Shown: in pieces, positions 1 to 11,362 of the stretch
Position numbering within the stretch: the stretch's first letter is position 1
How the letters are laid out: each line of letters starts with the position of its first letter
Assembly: GCA_941918925.1 (NCBI GenBank)
Contig: OW799235.1
Coordinates: forward strand, 35,019,201-35,083,200
Origin: Phyto melanocephala
Taxonomy: Eukaryota > Arthropoda > Insecta > Diptera > Rhinophoridae
Length of the DNA stretch: 64,000 nt
Reading direction: 5' to 3'
Notes under the pieces: generated by a model
What the model saw: only the letters and a program-made list of their open reading frames with translations
The model's database searches: none
Told to the model about the DNA's origin: nothing
Program-made: the position numbers and the translations under genes

Positions 1-298
1 ATGAGGGTATCACCCACTCTACTTTCCCTTTCCAGTTCCAATTAGAAAGACCAAATATTATTGTACACATAAGACATTAAAATACATGGTTTGGTAACTT
101 TTTAGTTGACAATAAAAAAAATCATAAACTGGGTAAATATAGGAAAATCTAAATGTCATATCTCCGGAACCAGTTCGCCGTGTAAACTTTTTATAAACCA
201 TATACAGACAATCCCAAAAGGTACCCTGAAATTTTGGTTGACCCGTTTCCGCAGCTAGTAGTGGCATCAAAGTACACACTTTCTTTTATATATATATA

Positions 299-1154
299 CG
301 GCCATATGCATAAAAAATTTTTATTTTATGGTTATAGTATACAATAGTTATTAAACGCTTTTTGTACTATAAACCACTACTACTACTACTAAATGTTTGT
401 AGTAGTTTTATTATTATGTATGGCAACTCCTTTTATAGTTAGTTGTCATTTTATTGTCAGTGGTGCTCATAACTACTATAAGATTTACCCGGTTATCAAG
501 TAAAGGTATCTTTTTTTTATAAAATTAAAGAACGTAGATATAATTTTGGTATATAAAAAGTTTAAGCAAAAATTATAATCCAAACATTAATTATTAAACT
601 ATTTTGTTAATAACGATAAGATAAGTATTCGGGTTACAAGTTTGTATTTCTTATTTCTTACATCACTATTATATTTATACCCTTCACCTTTGGTGCACAA
701 GGGTATATATAGCTTTGTCATTCCGTTTGTAATTTCTACAATTTTCATTTCCGACCCCATAAAGTATATATTTTCTGAAAGCTTATGAATAGAGGAGTCG
801 ATTAAGCCCTGACCGTCTGTCCGTCTGTCCGTCTGTCCGCCTGTCCGTGTGTTGGTTGAAATTTAAAATATGTTAAATTTATTATTTTCTTTTGTAAAAG
901 TAAAACTTATTTAAATGACATTTTCTTAAATTTTTTCACAAAATTTCTTTAACGAATTTGTTTAACGTAAACTATGCATGAAATGTCGTCTTATTTTTGG
1001 CTTTAAGAAGGGTAAATCCAACAATAAAATTTTTGATTTTATAAATGGTTTATAAAAGGTTTATAGTTCTATTAATGGTTTATGAATGCAACAATAGTGA
1101 ATTTTGCTTAAAAACGACTTATAAACCTGTAATAAGTTTTTATGCATATGGCCG
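299..1154. mobile_element. Non-autonomous DNA transposon with TIRs CGGCCATATGCATAAAAA
   Basis: The two ends are inverted copies of each other: CGGCCATATGCATAAAAA at 299 and its reverse complement ending at 1154. Inside both ends, GGTTTATA-type subterminal repeats recur (around 360-380 and 1045-1090). No transposase frame is present. The flanks suggest a short TA-type target duplication, but it is not clean. A mini-me-like fragment sits in the middle. The superfamily cannot be assigned from the ends alone. Confidence 0.65.
676..872 (-). repeat. mini-me-like repeat fragment (family 1)
   Basis: This fragment carries the family's right end: TATACCCTTCACC, then CCATAAAGTATATATTTTC, then a (GTCY)n tract made of GTCTGTCCGTC repeats. 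The order of a (TA)n tract, a short conserved core and a (GTCY)n tract is the published architecture of dipteran mini-me elements. The copy stops shortly after the GTCY tract and is nested inside the 299-1154 transposon. Confidence 0.65.
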
Positions 1155-1782
1155 ATAGATAAAATTTTTTATTCAAAATAAAAAACTTTGAAAATTAAAT
1201 TTAAATTGACGCTTTAATGCAAAAAATTCTTTATTCTTTGCTGTTGACAAAAGTATTATTATAAAGAAAAACCAGTCCGCCTATTATTGTGACTTTTCTT
1301 CTACTTCATATATAAATACCTCATACAACATAAATACATACGTAACACTGCATTCAAAGTTTTGACTGTGCAAATAAACATAAAAACCTTCAAACTAAAA
1401 ACCACAACCTGTGGTCAACGAAATAAGTAATTATTTTTATTAGTTTTGGCAGTTCATTTCACCTGCAATGTTTAAAACAATAAATCGTACATGTATATTA
1501 GACTGATTTAAAAATAATGTAATAATATACAAAATAGAGTAATTTTGTATCCTCAAAAGTCTAATTCATTTACTTATTATTTTTTTTCGTTTTTAAGAGG
1601 AAATTTAAATTTTTACGTTTTTTTTCCAAATACAAACAAAATAAATAAAAATCAGTTTTGAATTTTTTTTTAAACTAAACTCGTCTTAGACAATTAATAT
1701 CCTTTTTCAACTACTTCTGTTAAACCGTATTTATAAAACTTTACTAACACAAACAGTCTCGATTAAATATGAAATGTAATTA
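1155..1782. other. AT-rich spacer without recognisable gene
   Basis: Mostly A/T-rich sequence with homopolymer runs. I see no open frame with family resemblance and no repeat shared with the rest of the window. Confidence 0.5.
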
Positions 1783-3357
1783 CACTATGCAACAAATGAA
1801 AAAAAAAATCCGCTATAGTCACCTTTTTTGAAATAAAATAAGCGGAAAGGTGTCTGGTACTTTTTTTTAAATCGAAAGGCTAAGGAACAAAAACTGGTAA
1901 AAACTTTACCTTTGATACTTTTTAGGATCTCATCTAACTTCTAGACTAATTATCGTCGGAAAATTTTTTCTCATTTAAAAAAAAAAATAAAAAATCACAA
2001 AATTTTTTGCTTTACACTAATTTGTGATAACAAATATCAAAACTAGGTACTTTCAGTCTATCGGAAATAAAACACAAATTTATCAATGGATTTTCATGTA
2101 ATAAAATTCATTTTGTTTATAATAAATGTTGTTTTAAGATTAAGTGCCAAAACTGGTAACTATTTGTTGCTTTCCATTTTTTATAAATTTTTAAATTTCA
2201 AAAATTTTATAATTTTACAAAAAAAAAAAATTTTGACTCCAAAACTGATGGCTGATCAGAAAATGATATTAAAAAGACTTAAAGCTGGAGTAATTTAAAG
2301 TTTTTAGACGGATTGCTAAATAAAATCGAGTGCGTCGTTTCAAAGTTACGACAAGGTGTATGGAGCAGCCTCTTCAAAAATCTCAAGTTTAATAAAAAAA
2401 AAATTTTAAAAAACCTTACCATAGAATTTGAAATTATGATGATTTTTGCAGTTAGGTGACCAAAGCGGATTAAAACAAGTAAGAGCGCTATATTCGGCCG
2501 TGCCGAATCTTATATACCCTTCACAACGTGTAGTCATGCAATAACAGTGGTTTGTGTCACCATTCATCCCATATGAAATACGTACATACATATAAAAACA
2601 TACATATATAAAAACGTCCCATTGTAAAATTAAAAACTCACGTATGTATGTTAAAACAACAAAAAAAAAAAAAAAATTTTTAAAAAAAATTTAAAAAAAA
2701 AATTTTAAAAAAAAATTATTATGTATATAATATATATAAAAAAAAAAAATAAAAAAAAAATTAAAAAAAAAATAATAAAAAATAATAATAAAAATATAAA
2801 TAATATATTAAATAAAAAAATAAAAAAAAAATAAAAAAAAAATTAAAAAAAAAATTTTAAAAAAAACTTAAAAAAAAAATTTTTTGGCTCAGCTGGGATT
2901 CGATGCCTCGTTTTCTCTAACCAGTATACACGTTTGTATGTATGTATGTTGTTGTTGTAATGTTGTTTTTGTGGAAAAAAAATCGAGGTGGTCGTGGGTT
3001 TTTGCTCATATCTCAGTTGTTTATGTACCGATGTTTCTGATTTTCAATACCGATCTACTCCCGAATATTTCTGATATTTTAATACCTTACCCGGGTCCAA
3101 CCTATGTCGGGGGGCTTCAAAAAGTTGATTTCAACATACACACGGACAGACGGTCAGACGGACAGACGGACAGACTGACAGAGCTTAATCGACTCCCCTA
3201 TTCATAAGCTTTCAGAAAATATATACTTTATGGGGTCGGAAATGAAAATTGTAGAAATTTCACACGGAATGACAAACCTATATATACCCTTTTTCACTGT
3301 GTGAAGGGTATAAAAAATATAGAGGTTATTCTGGGAATTCTTGCTTGTTGCATAGTG
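1783..3357. mobile_element. Non-autonomous CACTATGCAACAA-type transposon, interrupted by a mini-me-like element
   Basis: It begins CACTATGCAACAAATG and ends TTGTTGCATAGTG, and is flanked on both sides by TTA (1780-1782 and 3358-3360), read as a 3-bp target duplication. Without the inserted repeat at about 2474-3316 it is roughly 0.73 kb and non-coding. The block near 2400-2450 recurs inverted inside the 156-bp element at 19703-19858. The ends and target site match the 3.67-kb element at 26249-29917, which may have been the source of transposase. Confidence 0.75.
2474..3316 (+). repeat. mini-me-like element, family 1, full-length copy B
   Basis: The left end AACAAGTAAGAGCGCTATAT is followed by the near-palindrome TTCGGCCGTGCCGAA, then TATACCCTTCAC. 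The middle is about 220 bp of A-rich low-complexity DNA. Next comes a conserved block containing TGTATGTATGTTGTTGTTGT, a (GTCY)n tract read as ACAGACGG repeats, and TATACTTTATGGGG. The terminal hairpin is TATACCCTTTTTCACTGTGT plus GAAGGGTATA. Copies C and D share this organisation along their whole length. The terminal hairpin and lack of TIRs are helitron/DINE-like, but class assignment is inference. Confidence 0.75.
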
Positions 3358-3890
3358 TTATTAGAAAATTCCCACATCCATTCAAAGTAAATAATATTTT
3401 TTCAACCATTTTAACTTTTTTCTATGGTTTTTGAATTATTTTTTAATATTAAAAAATGTTAACTAAGAAAATCACAATCAGTTTAGCTAACGAACAGTTG
3501 TTTCAATAAAGAACTAAGAAGTAAATCAGTTAAACTTCACAAATTAAAATTAAATCGTTGGTTCACTACATTTCTTCAAACGTGAATCAACTGAATATTC
3601 AACTGAAGATTGATGTTTTGAAAAATTAACCACAAAACTATGTAGAAAACGCATGGGAGTTATTATTCACGCAAAGATACTGTTATTCACAAATCAATAC
3701 GTTAATCGAGTTTAAACGAATTCAATTTAGAATTCGTCTTGATTTCGCCATGATGAAAAAACATATTACAAGTTTAATTCTTGAATGCTTGTGGCTTAAG
3801 TCTAGAAATTGAATTTTTCTTTTACGCTCAAACCATCTACTTCGTTTATTTTCGCACCTGACAACTAAACATAAAATATTTTATATTACA
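3358..3890. other. Spacer without recognisable feature
   Basis: AT-rich sequence with no supported coding frame and no clear repeat relationship within this window. Confidence 0.4.
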
Positions 3891-4009
3891 AGGTTCTATA
3901 ATGAAGGGTATCCTCCAAATCCATATTAATAAAAGAGTAACGTGCCTGACTGACTTATTAAACTTTGCACAGCCTAAATACAAGAAGCTTGAAACATGAA
4001 ATTTGGGCA

Positions 4010-4372
4010 GTGATACTGATATATAGATCCACTAAGAACGGATTTTTAAAATTCGAACTTTAAAGGGTAGCAATACGAGCTATAATTTTCTTCCTAATAT
4101 ACTGATTTAGCCCATTTTCAATATCAAACAAACCTTGTGTATAACAAATATTCTGGAAAAATTTGATCCCCCTAACTTTTTCTTGTTTTAGCTCTATCGT
4201 GCTTTCAAAAAACGGATAGTCGGACATAGCTAGAAAGCTCTAAAATAAACAAGGACTTAGGAAGTATATACTTTATGGGGTCTTAAATGGATATTTCGAT
4301 GTGTTACAAGTGGAATGACAAAATGAATATACCTCCACCATTTTTTTTGATGGTGGGGTTAAAAGTGGGCAA
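4010..4372 (+). repeat. mini-me-like repeat, family 2, right-end fragment
   Basis: It contains the family-2 signature in order: GATTTAGCCCATTTTCAAT, CTCTATCGTGCTTTCA, ACATAGCTAG, TATACTTTATGGGGTCT, AAATGGATATTTCGATGTG, and the end ATACCTCCACCATTTTTTTT plus GATGGTGGGG. The same ordered blocks occur at 38600-38908, 40100-40430, 50366-50640 and 58053-58300. The GTCY tract is degenerate here. A divergent GGTACTTTTT satellite-like unit follows (about 4375-4520). Confidence 0.6.
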
Positions 4373-4715
4373 CCAAAAAATGATTTTTTTAGTGACTTGA
4401 TTCAAGGTAATACTAAAAATTCTATGGGCACTCTAAGACGTACTTTCCTCATTTTTATGGCACTTTTTTGTATTCTTTGTGTTTTGGAATATCCATACAA
4501 TTCTGAAATAAGGTGTTGTTAATCCAAGTTGAGTTTCAAATTCAGAACAAAATGTTACTTTGCTTATTTTTTTTAGTTTTTTTTTGCATTTTCTTAATTT
4601 ATGAATCTAAAATTTTGAAGTTCAGATATTTCCCCTATATGTCCTAACAATACTTTTAATTTTTCTAAATAAAATTAATCAGAGAAACAAGTTTTCCTGT
4701 AAAATAATTTAGTAA

Positions 4716-5089
4716 GTCGCCGTTTAGACAGGGAAACATTTGAAAGGGAAACATTTGGAATTCTCTTTTGTATTTTCCTTCCCGGTCATACAGGGAAACA
4801 TTGTTGTCGGAAACATTCCAGTTTATATTTTAATTTTTAATTTTATTTAGTGCATTATTTATGTTTTTATTTTTATTCAAACAAAGTCAAATATAAAACA
4901 TAGAGAACAAAGCACGCCAAAAAGAAAAAAGGAAAATTTCAAAAAGCATGACAAATGTAAACAATAAGAATGAAAGCACAAAGCGTGCCTCCGAGAACGG
5001 GAAATAAATTTTATATTCTCTTCCCCACCCGTCCCTCTCTACCAAACAAAATGTTTCCCTTCCAAATGTTTCCCTGTCTAAACGGGGAC
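4716..5089. mobile_element. MITE with ~41-bp TIRs and TAA target duplication (PIF/Harbinger-like)
   Basis: The 5' end GTCGCCGTTTAGACAGGGAA is mirrored at the 3' end. The inverted match runs about 41 bp and includes two direct copies of GGGAAACATTT at each end. TAA flanks both sides (4713-4715 and 5090-5092). A 3-bp TWA target site is characteristic of PIF/Harbinger elements, hence the tentative assignment. It is 374 bp with no coding frame. It ends only ~25 bp before the truncated 5' LTR of the BEL element. Confidence 0.75.
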
Positions 5090-5114
5090 TAATTAAAAGA
5101 AGAATTAAATCATG

Positions 5115-5538
5115 ATCTCCATGATTTCATCTGGCAACACCTTATTTTAAGTTCTAAATATTTAATACTTTTTCTAAATGTAACTCTGATGAACTTAACG
5201 AGAAAAACAGCTTACGTCGCCATGTTTAAGCCTTCGTCATTTTGAATTCATTCCAAGTTTTACCACGTGAAAAGAAGGCTTAAGCACTGGCTCGGAAAGC
5301 TACCAAATTTGTATAAAAAGATCTAGTGGTTTTCATACCAAAAAGTATGTAAACTTAATATTTTAATATTTTTTATAGAAATCTTAATTAATTTTATTAA
5401 TTTAGGAATTTTAATAAATTTGCCATTACACTTATTAGTTTAATAAATCAAGTATTTTATAAAACTTGTGTATTTGGTTTTTATTCAAAATCCCCGTGGA
5501 AGTCACTAGACATCGCTTCGGCTGGCGTGCCGCTAACA
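5115..5538 (+). repeat. 5' LTR of BEL/Pao element, truncated at its left edge
   Basis: It is identical in order to 12228-12651. The homology begins at ATCTCCATGATTTCATC and ends at GTGCCGCTAACA. The first ~19 bases present in the 3' LTR (starting TGTTAACGCC) are missing and replaced by unrelated sequence next to the MITE that ends at 5089. Its last ~91 bp are included in the 755-bp tandem duplication. Confidence 0.9.
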
Positions 5539-6957
5539 TTCTTAAAATTCTTTTTGATACAACATAAATTTCTGGGTCTCCTTTGCTTCACCATCTTGCC
5601 AATCGCAGTAAGTACAAAATGTCTTTGCCAAATACAGAGGGTCAACAACAACCTGAACAGCACAATTACGACTGTTCACTTTGCCATAACCCCCCTGACG
5701 AAAATATGTCAACTTGCGCTAACTGCCACAAAATATTTCATACAAATTGTGTTCATCCCGCTGACGACACAATTTTCAAATGCCTTTCATGTTCATCTAT
5801 AAGGCCGAACTCCCCTACATTAAGTGCCACAAGTCGGTGCTCTAATCGTTCTCGTCTTTCGCGCTCGCAGAAAATTGATTTACAACTGAAAAAACTAGAA
5901 GAAGAAAGAGAACTTGACAAAGTATATTTAAATAAAAAATATCAACTTCTTGAAGAAGCTAAATCTTGTAGTGATGTGTCGTCCGAAAGGTCACAGTCTG
6001 TCCATGATTGGCTTGCCTCATCAGAGGCTAATAATACCAATGAGCAATCTGTGAGCAACAATATAAACAAAACCTCAATGTTTGAAACTGCTCCTTCGTC
6101 AGAACAAACTTTAAAAGTTTTATCGAATATACCAATTACTAGTGTGCCTAATGCTAGACAACAAACATCAACGTATACCACCTTAAATATAAGGCAGCAA
6201 AATCAAGTATTTTATAAAACTTGTGTATTTGGTTTTTATTCAAAATCCCCGTGGAAGTCACTAGACATCGCTTCGGCTGGCGTGCCGCTAACATTCTTAA
6301 AATTCTTTTTGATACAACATAAATTTCTGGGTCTCCTTTGCTTCACCATCTTGCCAATCGCAGTAAGTACAAAATGTCTTTGCCAAATACAGAGGGTCAA
6401 CAACAACCTGAACAGCACAATTACGACTGTTCACTTTGCCATAACCCCCCTGACGAAAATATGTCAACTTGCGCTAACTGCCACAAAATATTTCATACAA
6501 ATTGTGTTCATCCCGCTGACGACACAATTTTCAAATGCCTTTCATGTTCATCTATAAGGCCGAACTCCCCTACATTAAGTGCCACAAGTCGGTGCTCTAA
6601 TCGTTCTCGTCTTTCGCGCTCGCAGAAAATTGATTTACAACTGAAAAAACTAGAAGAAGAAAGAGAACTTGACAAAGTATATTTAAATAAAAAATATCAA
6701 CTTCTTGAAGAAGCTAAATCTTGTAGTGATGTGTCGTCCGAAAGGTCACAGTCTGTCCATGATTGGCTTGCCTCATCAGAGGCTAATAATACCAATGAGC
6801 AATCTGTGAGCAACAATATAAACAAAACCTCAATGTTTGAAACTGCTCCTTCGTCAGAACAAACTTTAAAAGTTTTATCGAATATACCAATTTCTAGTGT
6901 GCCTAATGCTAGACAACAAACATCAACGTATACCACCTTAAATATAAGGCAGCAAAA
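5448..6957 (+). repeat. 755-bp tandem duplication: end of LTR plus 5' part of gag
   Basis: Unit 1 (5448-6202) and unit 2 (6203-6957) are direct tandem copies. The only difference I could find is A versus T in ATTACTAGTG / ATTTCTAGTG near the end, which changes one Thr codon to Ser. The unit covers the last ~91 bp of the LTR, the leader, and about the first 195 codons of gag. The unit length is not divisible by three, so gag begun in unit 1 goes out of frame in unit 2. The junction has a short AAAATCAAG-like overlap between the gag sequence and the LTR. Confidence 0.93.
5619..6557 (+). pseudogene. Upstream truncated gag frame created by the duplication
   Basis: The first gag ATG (5619) lies in duplication unit 1. 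Its frame encodes the same N-terminus as the main gag, with a PHD-like zinc finger (CSLCHN, CANCHKIFHTNC, CLSC) and a charged coiled-coil stretch (KKLEEERELDKVYLNKKY). It then runs into the second LTR fragment after about 195 codons and ends at 6557 in unrelated sequence. In a transcript initiating in the 5' LTR this AUG precedes the intact gag AUG, so it would be expected to divert translation. That is inference. Confidence 0.75.
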
Positions 6958-8779
6958 TTCTGCCACGTTTGTGCCATCAACGGTCACTACGGCTGCCATA
7001 AATTCGTCTACTAACGTGCTTGCAGTACCAAATTGTACAGCGAACACTTCCACCTCTAGTGGCTTTCAACAACGAATGCAGCCTTCAAGACCTACTGGTA
7101 CAACTAACCCTCCTGGTGAGATACTTACTTCTTTTAATACAAATAATAATCGACCACAGTTTTTATTTAATACAATTCCGCAAGAATTTATTACGCGACA
7201 ACCAATTACATCCACACTTAATTTTGCTGCGAACGAGTCAACAAATCCGACGACCTGTCCACCACCTCATTTGATACAGCCACATAGCATGTTACAAAAC
7301 CATCTTAACTCCAGGCAGTCACTACCCAAAGAACTACCAAACTTTTCTGGCCAACCTGAAGAATGGCCAATATTTTTCTCCACGTATGAGTGGTCGACCG
7401 TAGCCTGCGCATTCACTAATGCGGAAAACCTTATTCGGCTTCAAAAAGCTCTAAAAGGGGATGCCTTATTCAGTGTGCAGCATATGTTGGTTCATCCGTC
7501 CAATGTACCTGGCGTTATTGAAGTTCTTCAGATGTTGTTTGGTCAACCTGAAAAAATAATAAATTCAATAAAAAATAGAATAAACTCGTCACCAAAAGTC
7601 GACGAAAATAATTTAAAGACACTTACCTCGCTAGCTATTAATGTTCGTGGTTTAATTTCCACTATTACAGCTAGTAATTTACATGATGAAATTAATAATT
7701 CATCTCTTCTTCTTGATATAATAAAAAAACTACCACCGTCATATCAAATGCAATGGGCAACACAAAAAATGAAGTTGATTAATCAAAACAAAAAACCAAA
7801 TTTGTCCGAATTTGACAAGTGGTTGTTTGGTCTTGGTATAACAGCTAGCAGTATAACACTTGATCACTACATAGAAAAGGGCAATAAGCAAAAAACAATA
7901 AATACTTCAAGTACAACAACAACAAATAAAAAAGCTTTTATTCACACTCATAGTGAACGAAAATGTTTTGTGTGTAACAACAACAATAATTGCAAAGCAG
8001 TAGCTAATTGCCCAACATATTTATGTATGAATCGTAGTGAAAGATGGAATATTGTTAGAAAAAACAAGCTTTGTAAATTTTGTTTATTTAAGCACAATGG
8101 TGAGTGCAATAAGAAGAAAAAATGCGGTAAAGAGGGGTGCGATTATTTTCACCACACCTCATTACATCGATATTCTGTACCAACAAACCAACAAAAATAT
8201 AATAGTATGTCAACAGAAAACAAACCGGCAAGCACACAGGTTACAGAAACCTTTGCAAATAATGCACACAGTGCTGAAAATAAAAACGTTTTGTTTAAAA
8301 TAATTCCAGTAAAAATTTATGGAAAAAATAAAGAAATAAATACATTTGCGTTTATAGATGAAGGGTCATCTATCAGTTTAATGGAAAAATCGCTAGCAAA
8401 TCAATTGGATTTAAATGGTGTACCACATCCATTGTGTTTGAGGTGGTCGGGAGGTATGGAAAGACGAGAAGAAAATTCAAAGAAACTTAAAATATACATT
8501 TCAGGTAATAATAATAAACGAGTGTGCATGGATGTGTCTACCGTAGACTCTTTAAATTTGCCTACGCAATCCCTGGACTACAAAATGATGTCACAGCGTT
8601 ATCGCCACTTGCGAAAGCTACCAATAGAAAGCTACAGTGATGCTGTTCCACAATTATTAATTGGGCTAAACCACTTAGACTTAGGCGTGTCAAACAAAAT
8701 CCGTGAAGGAGCACTAAATGAGCCTGTAGCTGCTTGTACAAAACTTGGATGGCTGATATATGGCATTATGACGACATAA
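6374..8779 (+). CDS. BEL/Pao Gag-protease polyprotein part, ending at an in-frame stop
   Basis: This 801-codon frame starts at the gag ATG of duplication unit 2; leader sequence lies upstream. Order of domains: PHD-like zinc finger near residues 19-58; a charged coiled coil near 80-110; a Gag core of the DUF1759 type common in Pao elements, beginning PKELPNFSGQPEEWPIF (about 320-480); Cys/His knuckles (CFVCNN, CKFCLFKHNGEC, CGKEGC, around 530-600); and a retropepsin-like protease with FIDEGSSISL, in which the Asp at about residue 662 is the likely catalytic residue. The frame terminates at TAA 8777-8779. The same frame resumes immediately and encodes the start of reverse transcriptase, so this is one polyprotein interrupted by a single stop. 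Confidence 0.9.
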   Translation: MSLPNTEGQQQPEQHNYDCSLCHNPPDENMSTCANCHKIFHTNCVHPADDTIFKCLSCSSIRPNSPTLSATSRCSNRSRLSRSQKIDLQLKKLEEERELDKVYLNKKYQLLEEAKSCSDVSSERSQSVHDWLASSEANNTNEQSVSNNINKTSMFETAPSSEQTLKVLSNIPISSVPNARQQTSTYTTLNIRQQNSATFVPSTVTTAAINSSTNVLAVPNCTANTSTSSGFQQRMQPSRPTGTTNPPGEILTSFNTNNNRPQFLFNTIPQEFITRQPITSTLNFAANESTNPTTCPPPHLIQPHSMLQNHLNSRQSLPKELPNFSGQPEEWPIFFSTYEWSTVACAFTNAENLIRLQKALKGDALFSVQHMLVHPSNVPGVIEVLQMLFGQPEKIINSIKNRINSSPKVDENNLKTLTSLAINVRGLISTITASNLHDEINNSSLLLDIIKKLPPSYQMQWATQKMKLINQNKKPNLSEFDKWLFGLGITASSITLDHYIEKGNKQKTINTSSTTTTNKKAFIHTHSERKCFVCNNNNNCKAVANCPTYLCMNRSERWNIVRKNKLCKFCLFKHNGECNKKKKCGKEGCDYFHHTSLHRYSVPTNQQKYNSMSTENKPASTQVTETFANNAHSAENKNVLFKIIPVKIYGKNKEINTFAFIDEGSSISLMEKSLANQLDLNGVPHPLCLRWSGGMERREENSKKLKIYISGNNNKRVCMDVSTVDSLNLPTQSLDYKMMSQRYRHLRKLPIESYSDAVPQLLIGLNHLDLGVSNKIREGALNEPVAACTKLGWLIYGIMTT

Positions 8780-11362
8780 AACACAAGTAAGAATTTTAAT
8801 TTTCATATATGCGATTGTTCAGCCGCTATTGATGAACTCAATCAGTTGGTTAGGAAGTTTTATTCCCTTGATAGTATTGGAATCAATATAAAGACTCCTC
8901 TAGAGTCTGAGGCTGATAAAAGGGCAGTAGATTTATTGACAAAATTTACGAAACAAAAATCAAATGGACATTATGAAGTTCCACTTTTATGGAAGTTTGA
9001 TTTAATAGAATTGCCACAAAGTTATGAAATGGCTTTGAAGCGGTTGTTTTGTTTAGAAAGAAAATTAACACAAAACTTAGAGCTTCAAAATATTTTTAAA
9101 GACAAAATTTCTAAATATTTACATAAAGGCTACATACGTAAATTAAGTCCCCATGAAATTTATCGGGCCGATAAAAAAGTGTGGTATCTCCCTATTTTTG
9201 CTGTATTTAACAGAAATAAACCCGGTAAATCGCGTGTCGTTTGGGATGCAGCTGCTAAATCAAATGGTGTGTCCCTAAATTCCTTTTTATTAAAAGGGCC
9301 TGATCTGTTGGCTTCTTTGCCATCAATTCTTTTTAAATTTCGCCAAAAATCTGTGGCTCTTTGTGGAGACATCGAGGAGATGTTCCACCAGGTGCATATA
9401 CGACCAGAAGATCGTGATGTTCAACGATTTCTTTGGCGCAATTGTCAACAAGATAAAACCCCCGATATTTATGTCATGGATGTCATGATATTTGGTGCTA
9501 CATGCGCTCCTAGCCTTTCTCAATATATTAAAAATTTGAATGCAAGTAATTTTGAAAAAGAGTTTCCCATGGCCGCTAAAGCGATAAAAGAAAACCATTA
9601 CGTAGACGATTTTCTTGACTCCGTTGACAGTTCCGAGGACGCTATAAAACTTATTACAGACGTTTCTTTTATTCATCGCCAGGCAGGGTTTAATATTCGA
9701 AATTGGATTTCTAACGATAAATTAGTATTAAAATCCATTTTATCACCTACTAGTATGGAGTTGGTAAAATGCATTAATATGAAAGAGGAAAATCAAATCG
9801 AGAAAGTTTTGGGCGTCTTTTGGGAACATCAAGAGGATGTCATAACATTTAAAATTTCTTCGTGGCTCTTAGAAAGCGATATATTTTCTGGCGCAAAAGC
9901 CCCGACAAAACGAGAAATGTTAAGACTAGTTATGTCAATATATGACCCCCTAGGTCTGATTGGACATATCATCATGTATGTGAAAGTACTAATGCAAGAA
10001 GTATGGCGTTCAAAAATAGAATGGGATGAACAGATTCCCCCTGAATTGCAATCTAAGTGGTCTAGATGGATAAGTATTTTACCTGATATTGGAAAAATAA
10101 AAATTCCTCGTTGTTATTTAAAATCTTTTGAAAATTATAACAACGTAGAAGTTCAATTACATACATTTGTAGATGCAAGCCAAGATGGTTACTCAGCTGT
10201 GTGCTACTTTAGATTGAAAAGAAACGACGTCATAACTTGCTCAATAGTTGGATCGAAAACCAGAGTTGCCCCTCTAAAGATTACGTCCGTTCCCCGCTTA
10301 GAACTTATGGCTGCCCTGGTAGGGGCTCGTTTTACGAAATACGTGACAGAAAATCACAATATACAAATTTCAAAAAAATTTTATTGGTCTGACTCAAAAA
10401 CGGTATTAAGCTGGATAAATTCTGACCACAGAAAATATAGCCAATTCGTAGCCTTTCGCATAACCGAGATCTTAGAATTATCCTCAACAAATGAATGGAG
10501 ATGGATTTCAAGTAACCAAAATATTGCAGATGATGCTACGAAATGGTCAAAAATTCCAAAACTTAATAATTCCTCTCGATGGCTGCAAGGTCCCGAATTT
10601 TTAATGCGCTCGGAAAATGAATGGCCTCAAATGACTGCTATACTAAAATCAACTAACGAAGAATGTGTTCATCATATATTTAAAACTACAGAATGTAAAA
10701 TAGTATTTGATGTTTCTAGATTTTCAAAATGGAACCGACTGGTAAGAACCGCAGCTTATGTTCTAAGATTTATAAATAACTGCTGCAATATTCAAAAACA
10801 AAAGCGGGAATTCACCCAAGAAGAATTAAATAGAGCAAAAAATACATTATATAAGCAGGCTCAATCTGAAAAATATTTCTACGAAATTTCATTACTCAAA
10901 TCAAATCTGCTAGTACCTAAATCCAGCGATATATACGATAAAAGTCCATACTTAGAAAATGGGATTTTACGAGTCCATGGAAGAATAGACAACGCAGATA
11001 TTCCACTAGAACAAAAACGTCCTATTATATTGCCCAGGAAAGCTTATATAACTAAACTTATTTTAATGCATTTCCACATGAAATTTTACCACATGAACCA
11101 TGAAACTGCTGTGAATGAAATCAGACAAAAGTTCTCAATTTCAAGACTACGTGCAACATATAAATCTGTCATTCGATCCTGTCAAATGTGTAAAATTAAA
11201 AAGGCTGTACCGCAAAATCCACAAATGGCAGTTCTGCCTCATGCTCGTGTTGCTTCATATATTGCACCTTTCACATTTACTGGTGTAGATTTTTTTGGTC
11301 CCATCATAATAAAGGTTAACCGTCATACGGAAAAACGGTATGGCTGCTATTTACTTGTTTGA
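8780..11362 (+). pseudogene. BEL/Pao reverse transcriptase, RNase H and integrase N-terminus (pol, first part)
   Basis: It is in the same frame as the Gag-protease part after the stop at 8777. It contains the RT fingers/palm (KSRVVWDAAAKSNG, LCGDIEEMFHQVHI) and the catalytic YVDDFLDS at 9599-9622. RNase H follows (HTFVDASQDGYSAVC, PRLELMAALVGARF, FYWSDSKTVLSWI). The integrase HHCC zinc-binding region is HFHMKFYHMNHE...CQMCK, and the first integrase Asp is in FTGVDFFGPI (about 11287). The frame ends at 11360-11362 because of a one-base frameshift close to 11345. The rest of integrase continues in another frame. No initiation codon is expected here, since pol is normally made as part of the polyprotein. 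Confidence 0.9.

Noticed and set aside
5122..5538. Reading the LTR as starting at TGATTTCATC (5122 and 12235)
   Set aside because: The polypurine tract sits directly before TGTTAACGCC at 12209 and the ends TGTTA...TAACA are inverted. The shorter boundary gives no target duplication either.
6236..7053. Minus-strand open frames within the gag duplication (e.g. 6236-6418, 6697-7053)
   Set aside because: They are antisense to the conserved BEL gag frame and have no family resemblance of their own.
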